Source: Caballeronia choica (GTDB taxonomy: Bacteria; Pseudomonadota; Gammaproteobacteria; Burkholderiales; Burkholderiaceae). From it: a stretch of DNA of 64,000 nt. The notes below the pieces were generated by a model, which was not told where the DNA came from, ran no database searches, and saw only the letters and a program-made list of their open reading frames with translations. Position numbers and translations under genes: made by a program. The stretch is from contig NZ_FCON02000020.1 in assembly GCF_001544535.1 (NCBI RefSeq), positions 1-64,000 of the forward strand, in the 5' to 3' direction. Numbering within the stretch: position 1 is the stretch's first letter; every line of letters begins with the position of its first letter. Shown here one piece after another: positions 1 through 10,789 of the stretch.

Positions 1-76
1 GGAAATGCTGGTCACGATGCCGGAATCACCGGTCACGATAATCCGGAATTACTGGTCACGCTCGCCCGGAATACGC
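1..76. repeat. Terminal repeats of an IS21-family-like element (left remnant)
   Basis: Three imperfect units of 20-23 bp, each built on ccggaat-n-ctggtcacg, lie in tandem at about 1-20, 21-43 and 44-65, followed by a partial unit ending ccggaatacgca. Multiple short terminal repeats with this ggtcacg core are typical of IS21-family ends in Burkholderia. No istA or istB gene is inside the window, so the element either lies to the left or survives only as this end. Confidence 0.55.
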
Positions 77-404
77 ACTGCGCTCTCGACGGCGCGGCCC
101 AACGCCTTCACGAGAGATCGCAACTGGAGGCCACCGGTGCGCACGCCGGCGAGAGGCACGTGCACGTGTTCGAGATGCCCGTGGCTCACCTTCGGTATCA
201 CGCGATCGACCACGACTTCGCAGCACGGCGTCTCGACACGTCCGAGCGATTCGCCGGTCTTCGGGCCCTTGATCTCCACCGATACCATCGCGTACCGTCC
301 GCCTTCCCGACCGACTGTCCGCCCTGGCTCAGCACGACATTGTCGCCCTCGCGCAAGATTACGGACATGGGCACGTCCGCATCAGCGTCACGCTGACCGG
401 GCAC
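49..404 (-). pseudogene. Broken unidentified gene fragment next to the IS end
   Basis: Two overlapping minus-strand frames look like one protein split by a frameshift near position 300. The upstream piece contains VILREGDNVVLSQGG and the downstream piece continues RYAMVSVEIKGPKTGESLGR. The reading runs into the IS21-like repeats, which suggests truncation by the insertion. I do not recognise the family, and the pairing of the two pieces is inference. Confidence 0.3.
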
Positions 405-419
405 ACTATGCGTAACGAG

Positions 420-998
420 TCACACGCCAAGAAACGCCGCGCCGCAGACCACCACGCCTATCGTGGCCACGCCAATCGACACACGTTGCAGCCACCTTTT
501 TCGCGTCAGCAAGGTAATTGCGGCCAGCGCAATCGAAATCTGAATGAGGGTGGTCGCCTGCGCCCACCGATGATGCTGATGCAGGAGGGCCTCGCTCGTC
601 GCATTGTCTTTCTCGACATCTTTCTCTAATGCCTCGGCGTGTGCCCGGATCGGTCCTTTTTCCGCGCTATACCGCTCCACATCCGCCACGAAGCGTGCCC
701 GTGCAGCCGGAGACGATTCGCTGAGCGCTGCTCCGAGTTCAGCAAGATTCTGTTTTTCCCCTTTAGCCTGGTAATAAGCCCATTGATTGGCCGCTTCCGT
801 CTTGTGGATTGCCGCTTCGTTCTTGAAGAACAACGCGAGATTTTCGTTCGCCCCACTCTGATAGGACGAAATGGCACCGATGGTTGCAAGGATCGCGGTC
901 ATCACGGCGATGCGCGCGGCGTTCGGATCGGGCGTATGACTGCCCGCATGTTCGACCGCATGATCGTGCGGCCCGTGCACTTCGAATTCATCGGACAT
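420..998 (-). CDS. DUF4337 family membrane protein
   Basis: A 192-residue protein starting MSDEFEVHG; the longer upstream reading is not needed. It shows the DUF4337 layout: a His/Asp-rich N-terminus, one hydrophobic segment (AARIAVMTAILATIGAISSY) at about 28-47, a soluble helical middle rich in Ala/Glu, and two hydrophobic helices at the C-terminus. Function of the family is not established; these are presumed inner-membrane proteins. It stands alone, converging on the broken fragment at the left edge. Confidence 0.7.
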   Translation of the reverse strand: MSDEFEVHGPHDHAVEHAGSHTPDPNAARIAVMTAILATIGAISSYQSGANENLALFFKNEAAIHKTEAANQWAYYQAKGEKQNLAELGAALSESSPAARARFVADVERYSAEKGPIRAHAEALEKDVEKDNATSEALLHQHHRWAQATTLIQISIALAAITLLTRKRWLQRVSIGVATIGVVVCGAAFLGV

Positions 999-1342
999 GG
1001 AAGATCGCGCAAAAAGACAAAAGCTTAACGGATCGTGCGTGCCGGACAAAAATTTCAGAGGACACACCCACCCCCGCGCATAGATCGCCGCGCGCGTACT
1101 AGCTGACGATTGCTGACCATTGCTGCCATCGCGCCAACGATGGCATTGTTCCTCGCCTGCCGCCGTTCGAAGGCTAAAGCAAGCCATCAGACACATTGAT
1201 GGACACAGCCAGGGCCGCGGATAGACTGTTTTGCGACTTGCCCCTCTTATCCCAGCCAGTAGAGCTTTTGGCAAAGCAAACGTCGATAGCACCTCGTCTA
1301 TAATCGAAGCACTCGTCTCAATTATGGCAGGAGCCCAATTTC
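999..1342. other. Intergenic region between divergent genes
   Basis: This 344-base gap separates the divergently transcribed DUF4337 gene and the plus-strand HTH-like gene at 1343. It must hold both promoters. I see no repeat, RNA gene or convincing ORF in it. A GGAG-like ribosome-binding site (gcaggag) sits about 10 bases before the ATG at 1343. Confidence 0.5.
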
Positions 1343-2641
1343 ATGAGTCAAGCGCGCGAGCGATACTCGGGATCTCGTGACAGCGGCCAGCGCCAACCGC
1401 GTCATGTCAAGAAATCGCCAGCAAACCGACAGGGCCAACCCTATGTGAAAGGGTCTCCTCCTCGAGACGCGGCTCAGACTGCGTCCATTTTCAAAACACG
1501 ATCGTTTCAGTTGCTGGTCGATGCGGTGGGTGCAGAAAACATCGCGATAGGACTGGATTTAAACCTGACGCGACTGGCCGAACTGATGAAGGGCGAGCGC
1601 TTCACGCCCGAGACGGCCTTTCACATGGAAACCACACTTGGGTTGCCGCATGGATTCTTTGACCAGCCCAATCCTGTGCTCGCGCCCGAGACCATCGCCC
1701 GTTTGAAATCGCCATTGGACATTGTTCAACCGGATGACGAACCAGAAGTAGTCTACGAGACGTTCAGGCCGGCTTCCGCCCCAAAGGTCAGCGAACAGCC
1801 ATTATTCGAAGATCGTTTGCCAGAGGAACCGGAAATGCCAAAGAAAGCGACTGGCGGGTCGCCAGCGGCCGTCCAGAAGAGTAGAAATTCGGCCGTGCAG
1901 CCTGGCGCTCGCACCTCTTTGAAAAGCGCAACTGCGAACGTCAAGGCCTCTTCGAAGGCGAGCCCACAGCCTTCGCTGGCATTAAATGGCAGCGCGGCTG
2001 TTCAAAATATCCGGCGCGCCAACCTTCACGTTCTCACGACCCGCAAGGGATCCAAGGTGACACTTGGTGTGGTCATGGGACTTACAGGGTCCAACATGGC
2101 CCATCGGCTGTACGGCAAGAAACGCATGGACGATGCCGAAGCGAATCGTTTCACGGAGCGCCTGGGTTTGCCAACCGGCTGGCTGGACACGCCGCGCTCG
2201 GAGGCAGAGATCCCGGAATCGGTGTCCCGTTTGCTTGTTCCTGCTTCGCGCGGTAAGGCATCCGAACAGGAACGACGACCGACCACACGTGCCCCTGAAA
2301 GCTCACCTGACTCCGCCGGTGATTCGGGAGAGGAAGAGGCGATTGTCGTCAGCCACCAAGATCACGCAGATGCAGACGACCCAATCCCTGAGCTTGCCAG
2401 TCCCGCAGTTGCAGAGAGCGATGCCTCGCTTCCTGCGACGCTCGAGCAGAACCCCGGCGCTGCAGCCCAGCAGTTACCCCCGATGCCGCGCTCGTACACT
2501 TCTGCGACCAGCCTGGAAAATCTCGACGGTATCGAACCGATAGCCGAGGCGCTGATCAAGACGCTAGCGGGCAAAGCACGCGCTGGCCGATTGGACGAGC
2601 TGAAAGCTTTGGAGCTGTTGCAGCAAGCGATATTGCTGTGA
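1343..2641 (+). CDS. Hypothetical protein with two Cro/C1-like helix-turn-helix segments
   Basis: A 432-residue protein with a basic N-terminus. Residues about 50-110 contain NLTRLAELMKGERF followed by METTLGLPHGFFDQP. A second copy at about 230-290 contains LTGSNMAHRLYGKKRM followed by RLGLPTGWLDTPR. The parallel pattern (helix, KGERF or GKKRM turn, LGLPxGxxDxP) indicates an internal duplication of a Cro/C1-like DNA-binding unit. The units are joined by a Ser/Ala/Lys-rich linker, and the C-terminal third is acidic and probably disordered. A DNA-binding or regulatory role is inferred; no target is evident. Confidence 0.6.
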   Translation: MSQARERYSGSRDSGQRQPRHVKKSPANRQGQPYVKGSPPRDAAQTASIFKTRSFQLLVDAVGAENIAIGLDLNLTRLAELMKGERFTPETAFHMETTLGLPHGFFDQPNPVLAPETIARLKSPLDIVQPDDEPEVVYETFRPASAPKVSEQPLFEDRLPEEPEMPKKATGGSPAAVQKSRNSAVQPGARTSLKSATANVKASSKASPQPSLALNGSAAVQNIRRANLHVLTTRKGSKVTLGVVMGLTGSNMAHRLYGKKRMDDAEANRFTERLGLPTGWLDTPRSEAEIPESVSRLLVPASRGKASEQERRPTTRAPESSPDSAGDSGEEEAIVVSHQDHADADDPIPELASPAVAESDASLPATLEQNPGAAAQQLPPMPRSYTSATSLENLDGIEPIAEALIKTLAGKARAGRLDELKALELLQQAILL

Positions 2642-2649
2642 GTCGATGG

Positions 2650-3013
2650 TCGGGGGTAAGAACACAGTCACCCGCTGCCGACGAACAAAACACATCGCAC
2701 TTCCCGGAATCCGAGGTCGGGCGCGAACGAGAAAACCGTCCCGATTCTTGTCGACGAACTGCGGCGCCAGTCATCGACTGGTCCACGTGTCACCACTTTG
2801 TTAGTCGCGATATTTCGGCGCAGGGGTAGTCCTGACCTTTGGGCTCTCGTGTCGACCCATCAGATCCGCGATGCTGATTTGATACTCGTGCATCTTGCGC
2901 ACGATGTCGGCGAGGGCCGCTTCTGCTTCACGTTGGCGTGCCGCAGTCAACTGCTGCTGAAGCGTTTCGCGCTGCGCAAGTAGTTCCTTGAGGCTAGGTT
3001 GCTCTATTTCCAT
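2650..3013 (-). pseudogene. H-NS family gene interrupted by two in-frame stop codons
   Basis: From ATG at 3013 the frame gives MEIEQPSLKELLAQRETLQQ and a coiled-coil dimerisation region typical of Burkholderia H-NS/MvaT-like proteins, ending KYRD then TAA at 2801-2803 (70 residues). In the same frame translation continues QSGDTWTSR, a TGA, then LAPQFVDKNRDGFLV. That matches the family's C-terminal DNA-binding signature (KYRD..GDTWTGRG.AP.W). The DNA-binding domain is therefore encoded but cut off by two stops. Either the gene is dead, or it makes a short H-NS-like oligomerisation peptide able to poison full-length H-NS. The 3' boundary is approximate. Confidence 0.7.
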
Positions 3014-3072
3014 TCCGGGAGATTTGCTCTTTGATGTTGATTCGGGATGCGGCGCAAAGGAGCGCCAGATAA

Positions 3073-3316
3073 TCAGGACGCAGGTCCCACCCAAACTTGC
3101 GAGAACGGGCTTGCTTCACTCCAAAGCCGACCTTTTGATTGCGACGACGTGAAGCCGTCGGCCTTTACTTCAAGAAAGTGCACAAACAACTCCTCAGCGT
3201 CGCCGTCCAGCGTAATGATGCGGCCCGCTGCCAATTCGTCGATGCGCAATGGACTTACGCGAGCGCCCCGGCGTGGCGAACCGCGGGCGATCTTCGTTAT
3301 CGATGCAACTCGACAT
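3073..3316 (-). other. Possible ORF or gene remnant without ATG start
   Basis: Between rpoD and the H-NS remnant one minus-strand frame stays open for about 80 codons and ends TGA at 3073. It includes RIDELAAGRIITLDGDAEE followed by LFVHFLEVKADGF. There is no ATG and no clear ribosome-binding site; only TTG or GTG starts are possible. I cannot assign a family. It could be a remnant or noise. Confidence 0.25.
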
Positions 3317-3338
3317 AGACGATGCGCGCGTGCCTCGC

Positions 3339-5348
<2,010 letters not shown>

Positions 5349-5811
5349 TGACTCTCCTCGAGGTTTGCTCGGCGCTGGCGACAATGGCCATAGACGTCGC
5401 GGCCTGCGCGACACGAACAGGGTCACAACGGTAGGCACAGACGGATGCAAGGATCGCAACGAGCAAAGGACGCGGCCCGTAGGAGGCGAGCCGGTTTGGA
5501 ACGACGCACACGTTGCACGACTACGACGCGCAAAATGCACCTTCGCTCATTATAACAGAAAATTGCTGTGTTCTGCCAATTAGCCACTTGCTTGGCCGCA
5601 TTTCGCTCGATGACACGCTCTTGTCGTGGGACGCTGAACGATATTGTTAGACGCTCGTCCAGCTTTTCGTGGCACAAGTCTTCATAACGCCCTCCTCGGC
5701 TTGCACCTTCCAGGGTAGTCGGCCGCGCGGCGTGGTGCGCATCCGGCTCATCCATCGGTGTGTTGCCGGATGGAAGGTTTTCTCTCAGCGAAACCCACCT
5801 TGGCTGCCGTG

Positions 5812-7165
5812 TCAGAACAAGGTCTCTTGGGTCGCAGAGGCGGTTCTTCGGGTGCCTTCGACTGCCAGACCCGCGTCCCTCAAAAACCCGAGCACGCTTC
5901 GCGGTGGCGCGTGCAGCTTCCGCGCGAGCATGACGGCATACCTGTCGACCGGGACACTCGGATGGCAGTCATCGAACGATTCGAGAAGCTCCTGGACAAG
6001 GTTGATTGGAATCTTCAGGCCCGCTTGGACAGACAGCACGCGTAACTGGCTCGCCGACAGCGTGGCATGAGACACCCACGTAAGGTCGTCGCCGGTAGCA
6101 GGGATCCTGCCCGTCGTCACCACGTAGGTCGGCTCCTCCAGGTTTTCGATCAAGGGCGACAGAGCACCCCGCTCGACCAGACGCTGCGCGTAGTGAAGGA
6201 CCACGGCTCTCGCGGCCTTTTCCTGAACCGGTTCGACCCAGTACCGTTCGGTGAGATATCGCAGCACGTCGGCACACGCAACTTCACGCACGAGCGAATC
6301 TGTGCTCGCTGGCAGGGACAAAGTGACTGAACACATCTGCCTGCCAGACGCGACGATCCACGCCGAACGAGTCCTCCCCAGGTATTTCGATGTCGACATC
6401 GGCGGGCCACTGGTCACAAGGCAGCGCCAATTGGGTTTGAAGCACCTCCAGCTGTTCCGCGTGGTTCAACTGCCGGTAGAAGGCATTGTCGGCAAAATCG
6501 AGCGGTGACGTCCATGACGAAGGCGCCCGGTTGTGCGCGACACCGAGCACGGACGCGACGTGCGACGCCTCGCCCGGCCACGGCGGGGCGTGTCGCAGTG
6601 TTCTCTCCATAGGGACAAGCCACTTCTTGTTCTCAATGGAGTGAAGGACGCACTGCCGTAAGGCCGCCCATCCTTTGATATAAGCGGGGTCCGGCAGGCT
6701 GACGACCAATGCCGGCACCTCGAGCTTCTCGACGCGTTCGAGAGGTACTCGAGGCGGCAAGCCTGGAATGATGAATTCCACGATTAGCTGACCCTCTGCA
6801 GTCTCAGCGAGAAAGTCAACCGGAACACGAACGACCTCGATGTCGGCTATCGAGTCGGTCCACTGGACGAGCGGAGTTTGAATGCCAACATCCCCCGCTC
6901 GGGCCGCGGGCGGCACTCTGATAAAGCGACTTTCCAGAAGAATGTGCTGAGCGGCTGCACGCAACGCGTAATGTGCCGCAAGCGGGCACGTGGTTCCGCA
7001 CCCGTGCGTGAAATAAGGACGCCCGTCTTCCGGGACTTCAGGCTGCAGTTCTTCGCCACAGGCGACGCAGAAATATACGGCGCGGCTTGAGGCGAAGACA
7101 TCGCTCGTAGCCACAACATTGGCCGCAGCATCCCTTGCAAAAACGATGCGCGCAGTGGTGAGCAT
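5812..7165 (-). pseudogene. CoiA-like nuclease-domain protein, frameshifted
   Basis: The N-terminal part (start about 7165, MLTTARIVFARDAAANVV) contains YFCVACGEEL and YFTHGCGTTCP. This resembles the zinc-binding and nuclease region of the competence protein CoiA-like family. The first frame terminates at 6284 after FSHFVPASEHRF, while the overlapping frame continues SLPASTDSLVREVACADVL to a stop at 5812. Joining VFSHFVPAS to TDSLVREVA restores one protein of about 450 residues, so a one-base indel lies near 6300-6312. The first ATG at 7210 is an alternative start. The gene is dead, or the sequence has an error here. Confidence 0.6.
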
Positions 7166-7210
7166 AGGCAGTACCGTTCCGTTTGCACGTTTTCCGGTTT
7201 TACAACACAT

Positions 7211-7635
7211 TGATTAAACTTGCCTAATTATTAAGCAAAAAGGCGTTGTGAATTGGAGACGCTGCTGTCGTCACTTTATCGGTCACTTTATCGGTGACAC
7301 GACAAAGACAGGTATCGAGGTCGGTTGGTGTCGACTCGATTACCGGCGAATTGGCTGCGCTCAGTCAGAAGGTCGAAAGACTGGCCGAGACCGCCCCGCT
7401 GATCGATCTCAAGCGTCGCGACGCGGGCACGATTGAATATGAGGCGCGGCGCGCTTTCCGAGACGAGCACGTCGACGGGTGGTCCCGCAGCAGGATCGCG
7501 ACCATGACGGACTTTGCAACGTAGATGCTGAACCCCTTTTTGGCCGGACCTCTGCTGCCAGCGGCCGCGATAATCCCGATATATTGCTCCAGAAACTATC
7601 GTGTGATAATATTTCTGTAGAGATTGGAGGTTATA
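7211..7635. other. Intergenic region with tandem 12-bp repeat
   Basis: The 425-base gap lies between the divergent CoiA-like gene and the Xre/RES operon. It contains two perfect tandem copies of tcactttatcgg at 7271-7294, embedded in a gtcac...gtgac inverted repeat, which is operator-like. The stretch 7560-7625 is AT-rich and probably holds the promoter of the toxin-antitoxin operon. A plus-strand frame at 7294-7524 is open but has no ribosome-binding site, and I do not call it. Confidence 0.4.
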
Positions 7636-8022
7636 ATGGCATCGAGAACGAAAGATCACGCCGCGGCTGGTCCGACACCGGCGGCCACGCTGTCGAAAGC
7701 GGCGGTCCGCGCGGCGGCCGCTCTCCGTATAAGCCAGGCAACGCTAGCTGACGTGCTCGGACTCAGCACGTCTTCCGTCTCGCGACTCGTCGCGGGCACT
7801 TACCAACTTGAGCAATCGCGAGGAAAGGAATGGGAGTTAGCGTTATTGCTGGTGCGTTTGTTTCGTTCACTCGATGCCATCGTGGGTCCAGGAGAGAAAG
7901 CTCAAGCATGGCTGACGGGCGAGAACACCGCGCTGAATGCGAGACCAATCGATCTCATCCGCTCCGCTCAGGGACTCGTTAATGTCGTTGAATACCTGGA
8001 CCTCTATCGAGGTCGCATCTGA
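7636..8022 (+). CDS. Xre/MbcA/ParS-type antitoxin (RES-Xre system)
   Basis: A 128-residue protein. The ATG at 7636 has a perfect GGAGG five bases upstream, so the earlier TTG at 7624 is rejected. An Xre-type helix-turn-helix covers about residues 30-55 (SQATLADVLGLSTSSVSRL). The C-terminal part carries the DUF2384 (MbcA/ParS) features: ELALLLVRLFRSLDAI, AQAWL, then ENTALNARPIDLI. In RES-Xre modules this protein neutralises the RES toxin and represses the operon. The downstream gene overlaps it, as expected for a coupled pair. Confidence 0.85.
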   Translation: MASRTKDHAAAGPTPAATLSKAAVRAAAALRISQATLADVLGLSTSSVSRLVAGTYQLEQSRGKEWELALLLVRLFRSLDAIVGPGEKAQAWLTGENTALNARPIDLIRSAQGLVNVVEYLDLYRGRI

Positions 8023-8707
8023 GGCTCGGCAGCTTATCGAGGATACCTGGCGTGCTGTCGAGGCTCAACATCGCGTCGCGACAATGTCGCTCGTTGACAG
8101 TCTGGCCGAACAGGCTCAGCTAGAAGCGTTGCTCGATACGTCAAAACCTCCGATTCCTGCAACGGCCCTCGGACTTCACTGGCTCCTATTCACGCCCTTT
8201 CGATATCCGACGTCCCAGCATGGCTCGCGCTTTCGACGGCCTTATGATCCGGGTGTCTTCTACGCCGCCTACGACAAGAGCACCGCGTGTGCAGAGCTTG
8301 GCTATTGGCGCTGGCGCTTTCTGACCGAATCACCGTCGCTCGGATCGATCGATACGTTGCCTCAGACGCTCTTCAAGACGACCATTCAGGGGCGCGCGGT
8401 TGATCTGCGCCGGCCACCTTTTTTACGCCAGCAGGATGCCTTCGAGAACAAAACCGAGCATGGCTACTGTCAAGCGTTTGCCGGGGTCGCGCGCGAGGCT
8501 CAGGTCGACGCGATCGTGTATCGTTCCGTGCGTGATCCAGCGCAAGGTGGATGCATCGCGGTGCTGACGCCCAAGGCATTTGCGAAGAAAGAACCTGTTG
8601 CCGCTGAAACGTGGAATTTGTCAGTCACGCTCGATCGAGTCATTTGGCAGAAGAGCGACGTATTGTCGCCCGAGGCGTTCGAATTCCCGGCAGGCTTCTG
8701 GAAATAG
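7982..8707 (+). CDS. RES-domain toxin (NAD-degrading type)
   Basis: Start chosen at ATG 7982 (MSLNTWTSIEVASEA), overlapping the antitoxin by 41 bases; an upstream start in the same frame at 7937 is possible. The 241-residue protein contains the RES core: RFRRPYDPGVFYAAYDKSTA, then CAELGYWRWRF and later VDAIVYRSVRDP with a C-terminal Ser/Gly-rich turn. RES toxins resemble ADP-ribosyltransferases and deplete NAD+ in the cell. Conserved Arg, Tyr and Glu positions of the family appear present (RRPYD, FYAAYD, CAELGY). On a plasmid the pair probably acts as an addiction module. Confidence 0.82.
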   Translation: MSLNTWTSIEVASEARQLIEDTWRAVEAQHRVATMSLVDSLAEQAQLEALLDTSKPPIPATALGLHWLLFTPFRYPTSQHGSRFRRPYDPGVFYAAYDKSTACAELGYWRWRFLTESPSLGSIDTLPQTLFKTTIQGRAVDLRRPPFLRQQDAFENKTEHGYCQAFAGVAREAQVDAIVYRSVRDPAQGGCIAVLTPKAFAKKEPVAAETWNLSVTLDRVIWQKSDVLSPEAFEFPAGFWK

Positions 8708-8916
8708 GCGCTGACGGAATGGATTGGCCTTCTCACGGTCGGCGGGAACTGACATCAGCCTATATTAGGAAATTGCTTTTACCCGCCGTCGCGAGTGGTT
8801 CGACCCCGTGAGGCCCACTGCCCATTACTCGACGCCATTGGGAACTGCACCGCTGAGTTCTGCGTCCAATTGGCCGAAATTTGACTCGAAATCGTCGATT
8901 TAAGAACGGAGTACCT

Positions 8917-9384
8917 TTGGACATCTTTTTCTACTGGAAAGACTTCGTATCGGATGTACACGAAGGGCGTATCGGCACGCTCGGAGCCGATACTGACAAG
9001 CTCGCCGAACTTCAAGAACGACTGCCGCGCAAGGTATGGACCTTCATTACGCCCAAGGGCATGAAGGGGAAGATTAGAGTTATCGGTTCTATGTGGATCA
9101 CCGAGGTCAGGCCCGCCAACTTTGTACCCAAATGGCGGCACAACCTCTTCTATGACGCGGCCTCGCCCAAGTCGGTTCTGTTCACGAACTCAGCGAGCGC
9201 CGAGAAAATTGAGGAAGTCAGTTCTTACTTGAACAACCGGTTCAATCAAGCCTTCAGATCCAACTTTCAAGGCGAAAAAGGCCTTCACGCGATGGAAGCC
9301 GACGTCGTCCAGGGCTTCGAAAAACTCGTGCGAGACTATGAGACCGTTCAATTTATGGAAGGAATAAAACAGACGCTCGGATGA
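8917..9384 (+). CDS. Hypothetical protein following the toxin-antitoxin pair
   Basis: A 155-residue protein. The TTG at 8917 is favoured because a GGAG lies five bases before it; the reading then begins with DIFFYWKDFVSDVHEGRIG. A central basic stretch (TPKGMKGKIRVIG) is followed by an Asn/Lys-rich C-terminal part. I do not recognise a domain and see no membrane segment. It is separated from the RES gene by about 200 bases, so it is likely transcribed independently. Confidence 0.5.
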   Translation: MDIFFYWKDFVSDVHEGRIGTLGADTDKLAELQERLPRKVWTFITPKGMKGKIRVIGSMWITEVRPANFVPKWRHNLFYDAASPKSVLFTNSASAEKIEEVSSYLNNRFNQAFRSNFQGEKGLHAMEADVVQGFEKLVRDYETVQFMEGIKQTLG

Positions 9385-9571
9385 AAAGAACCATCCAATC
9401 GCGGACCGCCATGTATGGGATTCGCTATGCCCGCCTCAGACGATGACGAAGGATGCCCCGGCGATATCAGCCGGCTTCCTTCGCATTCCGTTCGCTCATC
9501 ACTACGTCGAACGCTTGCCGAGCGTCTTTCAACTCCTGCATGGCGGCCCTCTGCATCATCTTGCGTCGGTC

Positions 9572-9839
9572 CTACCGTGCGAAATCCAGTGACGTCAGTG
9601 TAATCGCCTCGGCCGACAATCGACGAGCCTTGTTCGGCCATCGCAACAATCCGCTTTCGGCCATCCGCGAAGGCGCGAAGGAGGCGAGCGTCGTCCGCTT
9701 GCCTTGCGAGCCAGAAGTGATCTTCGAGCGCCTCGCGGGCAACCGAACACGGGAGCCTTTTCCCACGGATCTCGATCTCAAACTCGACGGCCTCTCCGCC
9801 GTGCGACACCATCGGCAACGGCGCAACTTTCGTGTCCAC
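9572..9839 (-). pseudogene. DUF1488 family gene with a frameshift
   Basis: From a GTG at 9839 one frame reads VEFEIEIRGKRLPCSVAREA followed by LEDHFWLARQ, the typical core of DUF1488. After RKRIVAMAEQ the frame loses similarity. The neighbouring frame supplies NKARRLSAEAITLTSLDFAR and then a stop at 9572, which is the expected family C-terminus. A one-base indel near 9635-9640 would restore a protein of about 89 residues. Function of DUF1488 is unknown. Confidence 0.5.
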
Positions 9840-9844
9840 ATCAC

Positions 9845-10128
9845 ACCTGTGTGTTTGTTATCAAAGAAACTCGCCGCCGTGTCACAGCGAGCGATTCAAG
9901 GTTTGTCATTGCTGAATTCTTTGTGCCGGAAGTCGTCGGTCCTGACATCAAGCAACTACGCCGCCAGCCTGTGATCACAATAAGGCCGCACGTCAGCGCC
10001 CGATTTCTCAATCGGCATTTTCGCTAAGTCGAATGACATAACATCGTCACAGTGCTTGGCGATCCGGGGTCCACCTGCAACCATGGAACCGATTCCCAAG
10101 CGCCTGTCACAGCGGCAAGCGCCGCCCC
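9845..10128. other. Unassigned stretch downstream of the HNH gene
   Basis: These 284 bases lie 3' of the minus-strand PLMP-HNH gene. One minus-strand frame (about 9956-10084, MVAGGPRIAKHCDDVMSFDL) stays open for 42 codons but has no ribosome-binding site. It is a possible place for a structured RNA linked to the nuclease, but I cannot show one by eye. Confidence 0.3.
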
Positions 10129-10695
10129 TCAGCATTCCGTCGATCGCGAGTCGCGTTCTACGTCGCGTAGGATTCGCGCGCGAAGCCGCACTTTCGCGAC
10201 GGCGCTCAAGCGTCCAGCGCGGATATTGCAATTTGCGTGTGCAAGCGCCAGATTATCCGGATGGTCCGGTCCGCCCGCGGCCAGTGCGACGAAATGCTCG
10301 ATGGTTGCTTCCCCTTCTTTCATCGTGCGTCCGCAGTAGAAGCAAGCATTGCCGTCGCGTCGCTGAAGCAGCCGTATGGTGGCGAGCCGCTTTTTCTGTT
10401 TTTTTGACGATTGAAGGGTCGGCGCAGTGTTCGCCGCGTCCGCTGCGCTCGACAAATCCGAGTTCGTCCGGTCGATGCGAATGGTGAAGGGCTCCGCCTG
10501 CTCCACCCGCGCACGACTACGTTCAACCAGTTGTTGCGCGCGAGCCCGAGTGCACATGGCCAGGGAATTTCCTGAAGCATCGATCACAAAGACATCTCGT
10601 TGAAGAGCAGGATCGCCGGATGTGTGCAAGTCGTGGAGCAAGATGGTGATATCGAGGAGCAGACTGTGGGTTAACCGAATATGGCTTAAACGCAT
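10129..10695 (-). CDS. Compact RRXRR/PLMP-HNH nuclease, IshB-like
   Basis: A 188-residue protein from ATG 10695 (a TTG lies four codons upstream). Residues about 34-74 (DVFVIDASGNSLAMCTRARA then QQLVERSRARVEQAEPFTIR) match the N-terminal RRXRR, or PLMP, domain of IscB/IsrB OMEGA nucleases. Residues 118-160 form an HNH domain: CFYCGR, TIEHFVALAAGG, DNLALAHANCN. There is no RuvC region. PLMP plus HNH without RuvC is the architecture named IshB. A simple HNH endonuclease that only borrowed the PLMP fold is the alternative. No transposon ends or guide RNA were identified beside it. Confidence 0.65.
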   Translation of the reverse strand: MRLSHIRLTHSLLLDITILLHDLHTSGDPALQRDVFVIDASGNSLAMCTRARAQQLVERSRARVEQAEPFTIRIDRTNSDLSSAADAANTAPTLQSSKKQKKRLATIRLLQRRDGNACFYCGRTMKEGEATIEHFVALAAGGPDHPDNLALAHANCNIRAGRLSAVAKVRLRARILRDVERDSRSTEC

Positions 10696-10735
10696 CGGTT
10701 TCCGCAACGGTTAGGCGAGAAAGTCCAAAAGCCTG

Positions 10736-10772
10736 AAAAAACCCCCTTGGGCGCAATCACAAAGGGGCTTGG
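10736..10772 (-). terminator. Rho-independent terminator after the HU-like gene
   Basis: On the minus strand a stem of aaggggc/gcccctt type (10743-10748 with 10762-10767) is followed by a run of U encoded at 10736-10741. It lies 18 bases beyond the HU-like stop codon and about 40 bases before the start of the HNH gene, so it separates their transcription. Confidence 0.75.
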
Positions 10773-10789
10773 ATTCATTTCAGTGTCGC

